From: Bugula neritina
Taxonomy: Eukaryota; Bryozoa; Gymnolaemata; Cheilostomatida; Bugulidae
Direction of reading: 5' to 3'
Assembly (NCBI GenBank): GCA_964035545.1
Contig: OZ037769.1
Coordinates: 4,339,929 to 4,403,928 of the forward strand
Length of the DNA: 64,000 bases
The notes beneath the pieces were generated by a model. That model did no database searches and was not told the DNA's origin. It worked only from the letters and a program-made list of their open reading frames with translations. The position numbers and the translations under genes were made by a program. The stretch's first letter is position 1. Each line of letters opens with the position of its first letter. This document shows positions 12,501 through 20,107 of this stretch, one piece after another.

Positions 12501-15500
12501 TATTGATAAGGAAGAAAAAGTTTCTCACCAGAATTTCCGTAAGTATTTTGTTCAGTCTCATCAACACTTCCTTCATTTAAAAAATTGATAAAATACAACA
12601 GAACTGGTAAGTTATATATTAAAATAGTACTAATGCATTGGTAGATCTATAAAAACTCGATCTTTTGCAAAATTATTATAATATCAATTTAGAAAACTCA
12701 ATTGAATGCTGATTTAACAATCATGATAACATAAAGAGTTTTACAATAACAAATATATGTTACACATATTCTTCACTTTTGTTTGTAAATTCATAACCTT
12801 GGAAACTTTACATAATATTAATATGTAAGTTATACACGATTTACTTACTTGGTAGTCTAATATAAGTATGCTCTTCAATAATCTCACCTGCATTCAAAGA
12901 ACAATATAATCTTTCAGAACTGACTAATTGATTAATCAATTAGCTTTAAATACAGTGATACGTACATTAGTGTATAATATCAAAGTTAAAAGATTCCATA
13001 AAACTATAACACATATAATCCAATTTATAGAAGTCTATTTAAATATAGCATCACCGACTACAGTAAATTAAAAGTTTTTTAAAAAAATTTTATATTGCAT
13101 TGATATTGGTATTGCTTTTGATTTTGTATTGATAATAATTTGGTATTGGTATTGTAAATTTAGATTCCAGAAAAACACAGATATTATTATTTGAATACAA
13201 AATACTTACCAAGATTTCTGCGGTAAGCATTACCTTCAGATCGCTCCTCTCCTCCTGTATTCAAACAAAATGTTACCAAAAATGACAAATTTAAATAGAA
13301 TATTATAATATTTAAACTTTGTAAGTAAATATAAAATACCAGGAAATTCATTAATTTATATGCAAGTACAACATTTTTACCTTGCATTTGGTGACCATAA
13401 CTGTCTTTACTCCCTTCACCACTTTCTACATTCAAACAACAAGAATTTTTTACAAGAACAGGTAAGGTAATTATTAATCAAATAATCTGTAAACATATTA
13501 TAACCATGTTATTGTATCTTACCAACTTTCTATTTGATATAACTCAATCACTGTTTTAAATCTATGATATATATATATATAGAATTTGTAACTACGTAAC
13601 ATATAGGAACATATTTCAATTACTGTGTATAAATACTGCATACAGAATTCTGACAAACACACAAATATTTATGTGTTTACTATAAGTTTACCTTGCATTC
13701 CATAGTCAGTTCTTTCGCTTCTTCCTACATTTACCAATAATAATACTCGGTTAAAACTGACAAATTAAGTAATTGAATAAACCATAAAAGTCTAGCCTGA
13801 AATTAATATAACTAAATGTACTTTTTGAATTTCAATTTAAAATATTTATGACAAAATCATAGATTTTTATAAAAATAACCAAACCGAATAATTGCATTTG
13901 CCTTCCAACATTAAACAATATTATTTTCTACTAAGGTTGACAACTTAAATGCTCAAATAGTTTAGATACATTTACAAAAAAGCTACTGTATATCACTAAT
14001 TTAATAAATTTTACAAGAATATCACTGTAGCCTATGCTTTAAATTTTATGTTGAAGATATTTGTTGCATTTTTGATGAAATGAACTAAAGTAAATATAAT
14101 TTATATAGCAATACATTAATACTATATATATATATAGGCAGTTTTCAATATCTTTTGTTATTACATAACTATAGAAAAATTTATACACACACTGTTTATA
14201 TTTGGTGATTTATTTACCTTGATTTCTGTAGCCATAATATCCTTCATTTCTTTCACCTCGTCCTACATTCAAACAAGAATAATACTTTATCAAAAATAGC
14301 AAGTTGAGCACTAAAATAGCTCATTGAGCAACGATCTCTGTTTTATAGTGTTTTACTATTTAGATTTATAAATTAAAGATGCTATATATATAACAAAGCA
14401 AACTTTTAATCTTTTATTCAACATATTTAATTGATGCTTTAAAAAGCACAAAAAGCAACAAATTATGTTGGTAACAAACTTATATTATAAATAACCACAT
14501 TTGTTTATTGCGTGTAAATATATAGGCTAATTAGAAAATTGCTCATCAAAATTGATATGCAAGTACAATATACGTACCTAGCATTCGGTTGCCATAATAT
14601 AATCTTTCAGGTCTTTCATTGTTTTCTAAATTTAAATAATACAATCGTATAACTATTTTATTAAAATTGACAAACTATATGTGTGCTCAAACAGTGCTTG
14701 TCGACTCAAGATTTGTTTTAAATTTAGTCTAAAATTAATATTTTTTTTAAATTTCAAGTTATAATATTTATAAACAGGTCACAACTTTGTGTGCAAATAA
14801 ATTAATCTAGATATTGCGTGTAAGTTTGATTTGCCTACCTTCCATTCTGTATCCATAATATCCTTCATTTCCTTCACCCCTTGCTAAATTTAAACAGCAG
14901 CAATGTTTTACAATGGCTGACAAATCAAGTACTTAAATATATTTTCATGCATCTATAAATATACTACTGTATATTATCGATTCAACAAGTTTAGCAAAAT
15001 TGCAGTATGCTTTGAATTTTATATTAACTATATTTATTGCTTCTTTATTGAAACACAATAAAGCAATACATTTACAGCAACAAAGTTATAATATATATAA
15101 ACATGCTTCAATATTGTTTGTTAATACACAATTCTGAGAAATTCCCATACCTAGATATCCATAGTAGTTAGGTCTTTCTGCTCCTTTGCCCCTTCCTACA
15201 TTTACATCATAATGAGATTTTATATAATTTTTTTTTATACAATTTTGTTTTGCTACAGCTTTTATATTCTTATTTGTAGCAAGCAATATTCATTATTGCT
15301 AAATATGAAATGATATAGTATATAAAATATTACAACAATATTTTCTAAAATATGATGTTTTGAATTTTTATAGATAATTTACAAATGTTAGATAGCTAGT
15401 TCATCGGAGCTTACCAGCAAATAAAGCAAAGGCACACAGCGCTATAGTAACTCTCACAGATACTGAAAATAAACATAGAGTCCAATGCAATTTCTGATTC

Positions 15501-15734
15501 AAAATAACTTTTTGTCAATTAAAAGAAAAACACAAAAGCATATAAAAATGAAATACTTTTACAAAGTGTGGTGGGCAACAATGATACGCATTGTTTGTGT
15601 GAGACTAAATAAGAATTACTTTTACCAAATTATTCTGTCTACAACAGAACCTTGTAAAATTTTGCATAATAAAACTACAAATTAATACATCTGGATTTAA
15701 CCATTGTAAATAATATAAATATATACTTACACAT
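1938..15734 (-). CDS. Secreted modular protein encoded by a 41-exon tandem micro-exon gene
   Basis: I do not recognise the family. Joined exons give 2160 nt, 719 residues plus stop, without a frame break. Exon 1 carries only ATG plus one base (15731-15734). Exon 2 (15415-15462) completes a signal peptide, MLSVRVTIALCAFALFA, with an AxA-type cleavage site. Exons 3-37 are 35 short exons, all phase 1-1, each with AG acceptor and GT donor, spaced about 200-350 bp apart. Exons 38-41 encode a 150-residue C-terminal domain with 12 cysteines. The middle (residues about 18-570) alternates basic Gly-Lys-His segments, acidic Asp/Glu/Ser segments and Tyr/Gly segments, so it is probably disordered. A TATA box lies upstream. 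Export is inferred from the signal peptide and lack of a later membrane helix. Structural matrix, mucus, adhesive or host/microbe-facing protein are all possible. The model is very likely; which exons are used together is unknown. Confidence 0.85.
3240..3440 (+). mobile_element. tRNA-derived SINE, copy 1
   Basis: It starts with a tRNA-like head: an A-box-like TGGTCTAGGGGTTAAA, then a B-box-like GATTCGAGCCC. The body contains ATTGGTATTGTTAGGAAAGGCATTCAG and a tail around TTTCTCACAGGGATAGCGACTAT. It lies in the intron between the first two exons of the 12-cysteine domain, opposite to transcription. Five other copies in the window share body and tail. Confidence 0.85.
3917..5871 (-). CDS. Exons 32-37: last repeat block (H-R-K-K-H-R)
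   Basis: Six phase 1-1 exons: 5815-5871 (GKNEESEEESKEETYNRKR, class H-like, ends on A), 5041-5082 (RSVEKSEEDNKKKH, class R start with a class K end), 4694-4747 (GKGKGKGKGKRKHMGKSH, class K), 4426-4467 (GKGKGNRKNKSKKQ, class K), 4240-4281 (GKSKESKETYSRKR, class H-like, ends on A) and 3917-3955 (RSVEIDEYSYGTS, class R). Exons 32/33 and 36/37 are copies of the same H-R pair. The intron 5083-5814 is about twice the usual length and contains unrelated sequence near 5160-5560. Confidence 0.84.
5160..5560. other. Array-unlike insertion in an intron of the micro-exon gene
   Basis: This stretch lacks the intron sequence shared by neighbouring repeat units and makes the 5083-5814 intron about twice the usual size. 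It includes a locally GC-richer patch (GCGTCAGCACGGGTGC). It may be a mobile-element remnant that replaced or separated a repeat unit; no termini were identified. Confidence 0.35.
6173..7794 (-). CDS. Exons 26-31: basic Gly/Lys micro-exons (class K, second block)
   Basis: Six phase 1-1 exons: 7753-7794 (EKGGAAKRNHPQKH), 7399-7440 (GKGKADRKNVGKKH), 7124-7165 (GKSKGNRKNHHKKH), 6811-6852 (GKGKGNKKNMNKKH), 6483-6524 (GKGKGDNNKMDKKP) and 6173-6208 (GKGKGSHVGKKQ). All but the last are 42 nt; the last is 36 nt. They are the most uniform run in the array, which suggests recent duplication or homogenisation. The flanking introns are also alike, with a shared ACTNACAAATTAAGTA-like stretch a short way past each exon on the plus strand. 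Confidence 0.86.
7977..9599 (-). CDS. Exons 20-25: Y-H-H-R-D-D block, second copy
   Basis: Six phase 1-1 exons: 9555-9599 (GKREGHKGYEDYQMH, class Y), 9232-9270 (GKGPVKHTYITRN, class H), 8928-8966 (GETIEEHTYPRMT, class H), 8534-8572 (RSVKGAENNYRDS, class R), 8254-8295 (GDDEETEDSSLENM, class D) and 7977-8015 (DDEKETDNSSESS, class D). The order mirrors exons 9-13, and individual exons match their counterparts (GETIEEHTY with GEIIEEHTY, RSV with RSV, DDEKETDNSSESS with DDREETDENSSEST). Both class H exons end on A. A tRNA-like SINE head lies in the intron next to 8928. Confidence 0.84.
8826..8890 (-). mobile_element. tRNA-like SINE head, different from the main SINE family
   Basis: On the minus strand: GTGGTTAGCGCACTTGC, then GGTTCGAATCCC 30 bases on, matching internal Pol III A and B boxes. 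The body of the main SINE family is missing, so this is a fragment or a second family. It sits in an intron of the micro-exon gene. Confidence 0.5.
9844..10050 (-). CDS. Exon 19: expanded GKGHGK repeat exon (207 nt)
   Basis: This class K exon has grown to 207 nt (69 residues) but is still phase 1-1. After GGGKGHGEGHGK it runs as Gly at every second residue, alternating with Lys, His, Glu, Asn or Thr, until RESSERNH at its end. The underlying DNA is a degenerate 6-bp repeat of GGTCAT and GGTAAA types, so it probably grew by replication slippage inside one micro-exon. Residues are about 246-315 of the full product. The reverse frame is also open but consists of the same repeat and is not a gene. 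Confidence 0.87.
10350..11455 (-). CDS. Exons 15-18: basic Gly/Lys/His micro-exons (class K, first block)
   Basis: Four phase 1-1 exons: 11414-11455 (GEGKATKKDNHKKH), 11047-11088 (GRGKGTRKHTPRKH), 10718-10759 (GKNKGTGKDDHKKQ) and 10350-10394 (AGKGRGSKENTHKHH). They share a GKGKG-like start and a KKH/KKQ end and are strongly basic. On the plus strand each copy is marked by a CATGCTTTTTGTG-like donor-side end and a CCTTTTCCTG-like acceptor. The acceptor of the last exon was moved to 10394 because only there is an AG present, giving 45 nt. Confidence 0.85.
11762..12887 (-). CDS. Exons 10-14: H-R-D block, first copy
   Basis: Five phase 1-1 exons. 12849-12887 encodes GEIIEEHTYIRLP (class H) and ends on A rather than G. 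12529-12570 encodes RSVDETEQNTYGNS (class R). 12243-12284 encodes GDSEETEESSTGMT, 12007-12048 DDREETDENSSEST, and 11762-11803 DNNETTEKSTGNEE (class D, acidic). The order H, R, D, D is repeated in exons 22-25, which shows that the block was duplicated as a unit. The last exon has two possible acceptors three bases apart; 42 nt was chosen to match its neighbours. The acidic Ser-rich segments could be phosphorylated or bind calcium, which is inference from composition only. Confidence 0.83.
13210..15195 (-). CDS. Exons 3-9: Tyr/Gly-rich micro-exon block (class Y)
   Basis: Seven phase 1-1 exons: 15151-15195, 14839-14883, 14578-14625, 14218-14262, 13692-13724, 13381-13425 and 13210-13254 (33-48 nt). 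In order they encode GRGKGAERPNYYGYL, ARGEGNEGYYGYRME, ENNERPERLYYGNRML, GRGERNEGYYGYRNQ, GRSERTDYGMQ, ESGEGSKDSYGHQMQ and GGEERSEGNAYRRNL. A G-R/K-G-E start and a YYGYR-like end recur, so these are copies of one ancestral exon. The gap between the fourth and fifth exon is about 490 bp and holds a decayed copy near 13885-13907. Tyr/Gly motifs are common in structural and adhesive extracellular proteins; no function can be assigned. Confidence 0.85.
15415..15734 (-). CDS. Exons 1-2 of the micro-exon gene: start codon and signal peptide
   Basis: Exon 1 ends at 15731 with ATG T before a GTAAGT donor (15725-15730), so the start codon (15732-15734) is split off from nearly all coding sequence. Exon 2, 15415-15462 (48 nt), enters in phase 1 and reads LSVRVTIALCAFALFA after the Met. 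A hydrophobic core follows one Arg, and an ALFA|G site suits signal peptidase. This start was chosen because it is the only ATG that joins in frame to the hydrophobic exon, and it sits below a TATA box. The exon ends on the G that forms the first half of a Gly codon in the next exon, the same junction used by most of the array. Confidence 0.85.
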
Positions 15735-15820
15735 TCTGTATTTTTAAACTATTTGTCTTCTAAGAGTTGAGAAACACTTCTCTCTGTAAAGAAGTTCGAA
15801 ACCCTCAAAAAATCCATTCA

Positions 15821-15828
15821 CTTATATA
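15821..15828 (-). promoter_or_regulatory. TATA box of the micro-exon gene
   Basis: The minus strand reads TATATAAG here, about 90 bp above the start codon. Transcription would start near 15795, leaving a short leader ending in ATG T at the first donor. A strong TATA box fits a highly or tissue-specifically expressed secreted product. Confidence 0.55.
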
Positions 15829-16522
15829 CTCAAAAAAGGTGGAAAAGTAGCTTAATTTAACTGCATCATAAAATTGACATAATCTTACAGGAAAGATATA
15901 TAAGCCTCGATTATATAACTAATTATTTTATGCTTAGCTTATGTTACGTTAGATACTGCGCTGCATATAATTTTAAATAAAGTGATTGTTGCATACTTAT
16001 AATCATTGTTTACCAGCTGTGTATATTATATCTGCAGTCTGTAACTACAATCGTAAGAGCCAGTAATTAGTTCTGCAATACAAAAGCCTGAGTTAATAGC
16101 ATTTAATTTTTATCAATGAGTGAATAACAATGCTATCGGATTGTGTGAAATATTAGTCATGTACTGTAAACTGTAATGCATGTTTCATGGCTCGCCAGCT
16201 GTTTATGTTTTATTTGTCTGCAGGAGAAAATTGTGGAAGTTGATGATTAGTTCAGTGATACTAGAAGCTTGAATTGGTAGCATTTGATTTACATTAGTGT
16301 TGCTCTTGTACCATAGACTAAAACTATAACAACTGTTTCGCAATACCAAGTGTTTCAAAACCCACCAGCTGTGTCAGCTTTAGTCTCAGTTGTTTACAAG
16401 ATGAAATTTCGGGGTCAATGATACCAAAAGCTTTACTTAAAAATGTTACCAGACTGACATTAGCCAGTGATTATAATATATATACCTATATATACAATAT
16501 ATATAGGTATATATACAATATG

Positions 16523-16528
<6 letters not shown>

Positions 16529-16582
<54 letters not shown>
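16529..16582. repeat. (TA)n microsatellite
   Basis: About 54 bp of TA repeat with a short imperfect TATATAGGTATA region in front. It ends about 57 bp before the left arm of the 31-bp inverted repeat. Confidence 0.95.
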
Positions 16583-16585
<3 letters not shown>

Positions 16586-16638
16586 TCTATAATTAAAAAT
16601 GAATCAAAAGAACTCAATATTTCGAAAAATAGAGTATT

Positions 16639-16947
<309 letters not shown>

Positions 16948-19203
16948 GAAATAAAATGATATTTGATTAATATAATGGCATTTATTACTAGTAGTTTCGT
17001 ACACAAAAACGATGTGCACTCGTCAGATAAATTTGCCACTATGATTGCTTACAACTATAAATAATGTAATATGTAAATATACACAGAATAAAGCTAGAAG
17101 ATCAAAATATAACAAAGAGGTAGCATTGGAAGTAATTGCATGGCTATGTTACAGCATTCTTGAGTAGGAATTTACTACTATGTCTGCATATGGATAAAGT
17201 CATCTGGTACAACCCACCTTATAGCCGCAATGTAAAGACGAAAATCGGCTCCATATTCCTCAAGCTGATAAAAGATATATTCCCCACCAAAATATTCAGG
17301 CAGTGCTTTTTATTGATGGAAAAATATATAAATAGCTCATGACTAGGTTGCTAGAGTAAAACATATTTATGGAATACCAACACCATGAGTAACCCTTTAA
17401 TATATTATCATATATTAGCTACAATTTAGTAAAAGCAATACAAACTAAAATATAGCCTAATATGTTATTTAACACTTTTTCATCTAATTAAAAATGACAG
17501 AAAGAATATTTCTATAGCAATTTTTGAACCCTGTAAATCAACATTTTAGATGAACTTGACACAAATAATTTATCTAGTCAACAAGTAACTTCTATAATAA
17601 GCTACTATCTATCCACCTAGCTTTATATGGCACATTACTTTAATAATGTTAACACACTACTTATAAATCCAAAGTATTTTAATTATATTATAGGCAGCAG
17701 CAAACTACTATACGTCTTCACAAAAAAAAATTTTCTTTTTCAATTTTATATCTACTTTTTTGCATTTTGCATAAGCAGTGATCCTTTTTTAAATAGGCCA
17801 CAGTGCAATATGTTATTATTCATAAAAAAACATAAAATTTTGTTGACTTTGCAAAATTATGAAAAACTATGCAATACTTTGCAAGTCTTATTGAATGTTA
17901 GTTTTTCTATCTTAATATACTTTACCCTAATTAAATGACAAAATTATCCGCTATAAATTAAAGCTGTGAAAAAACTGGGAAAATAAATGATATAATTCTT
18001 TGATTGTGGTATAGTGATTCCCTCGTAGCTCCACACTGTAATGAGTTGTAACAGGTTGGCTGGCAAATTAGAGGTCTGTAGCAAACAAACTATAAGCTAT
18101 AGACTTGTAATCATTACCAACTCCTACATAGATTGCTTATTTGCTCGTTTCATTCAGAGCTTTTTTCATAACACCTATTATATATTGTGGTTTAAAATCT
18201 AAGAACTAATATTTAATAAGACACACGAAAAACTGTTTGTCCCTGAAGATCACTCTAAAGTCCAACGCAATAATATTTCTTCATAATTCGAAATCATCAA
18301 GGTTTATATTTGTATTTTCCTACACTCAATAATTTACTATTGATATCGGATTCTATCAATTTCATTACACAAATCAAAAACATATTTTAGATTTTAAGCA
18401 GACAATTTTGTTAGATCATATTTTTACAAATCTTATAAATCACATATATAAAAATTCTTAAATTAGTTATTCATGTTGCTTGTTTTGTACTGCGCAGTTC
18501 ATAAATATAGAATAATGAATTTTATCGAATAATCCTGTTGATAATATCTTGTCAGGTTTTAATATTATAGGCCTATACGTAATGATGTGACATCCCCCAT
18601 ATATCATAGCTTATTATATTATAGTTACTGACCTGTTCAGGAATAAAACCTTGAAACGATATTATCTGAGCTTCATCACCCATCAGCCAAAAAAAGTATT
18701 GTATAATGACATTTTATAGTCAATGTTATGCGACAGGGCAGGGGGTTACGATGTTAATATTGTGTAGTATCAAAGTTGCTTGGTTATTTTAGAAAGACAT
18801 GCAGAATAAACCAGTGCATACCGTTTGATTGTTCGCAGCAGTAATCCTAATCCATAGAGTTGTCCTCCACAACAAACGCTACAGTACTTTAATGATAAAC
18901 TTCCGTCATAATAATCGGTATAACCAATCGCTTATACCGATGAACAGGACGTTTGTGATACAGGCAGTAAAAGTGAAAAGAGGGTAACATTTTCTATCCA
19001 GTACTTGTGATGTCATGAATTGTGATGAAAATGATGCAATCAGTTTAATTATATTAAGCATTTAACTTATAACGATAAACTTGAAGATCAAAAACATTTT
19101 ATTTCGTTTAATATATCAACCAATGGTGATAAAGTTAACCTAAAGTTTTTAAAAAGATTGATATTCAGTTTAAGACTTCAGTGATACTCAATGAATGATG
19201 AAT

Positions 19204-19560
19204 GATAATATGATTATGATTATGATATATCATATAATAATAATGACACTGATACTCATACTCATAGTCATAGTGATAGTCATACTCATACTGATAGTCA
19301 TAGTGATACTGATACTCGTACTCATACTCATTCTCATACTCATAGTAACAGAGTCATAGTCATACTCATACTGATGGACGATGGTGATACTGATAGTCAT
19401 ACTCATACTCATAGTGATGCTCATACTAATAGTGATAGTGATACTGATAGCGATACTCATTAATGAGTGATACTGATAGTGATACTTATAGTGATAATCA
19501 ATAGCATACCTGTGACATACACTCATACAGTCATGAGTCATACTGATACTGGGTTTAACT
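19204..19560. repeat. Degenerate hexanucleotide satellite (CATACT/GATAGT)
   Basis: About 350 bp built from 6-bp units of the form ATACTS or ATAGTS, giving open frames of alternating Met/Ser/Ile/Thr on the minus strand. The same unit makes up the array at 40380-40960. An ACT/AGT tract follows at 19565-19612. Confidence 0.85.
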
Positions 19561-20107
19561 TAAACTCTACTACTAGTACTAGTACTACTACTACTACTAG
19601 TACTAGTACTATTTGTAGTTGAAATATTTTTATTTTATTATTCTGAACTATATCTATAATTATTTATGCCATTAGTATTAGTATTATCAGATTAAACATA
19701 ATATTTAGCAAATAAAGCCAATAGCAATATAATTCAAATTCAATTATTCGATACATGAATTGAAATTCAATAATGATAATTTCAGTTTTTTTTAATACAA
19801 TATTGGTAATGATTATCGTTATGTAATCGACAAATTAATATCATTAGGACAGTTAGGTATATATATATATATTAATTTGTAAATTCTCTTGGTGCAGCTT
19901 GAACACTTTTGGACAACTTAACTTTACAATGATACCTGGTTTCTTTTAAACTCTCAGACAGTGGTTAACTATTGAGTGCCATAAAGTTTTATCTACTACT
20001 AGTTTTCTAACACAAATAATGTTTGTTTATAATTTAACTATGTTATATATTTCTGTATAATTAGCTATTTCTAATGCATTATAGAAAAGTCTGAAGACGT
20101 TTTCGCC

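Noticed and set aside
3900-15300. CRISPR-like array with regular spacing
   Set aside because: The repeated units are exon-plus-intron segments with GT-AG sites and an in-frame product in an animal genome; spacing is about 300 bp and irregular.
19230-19541. Met/Ser/Ile/Thr repeat frame
   Set aside because: Translation of the hexanucleotide satellite.
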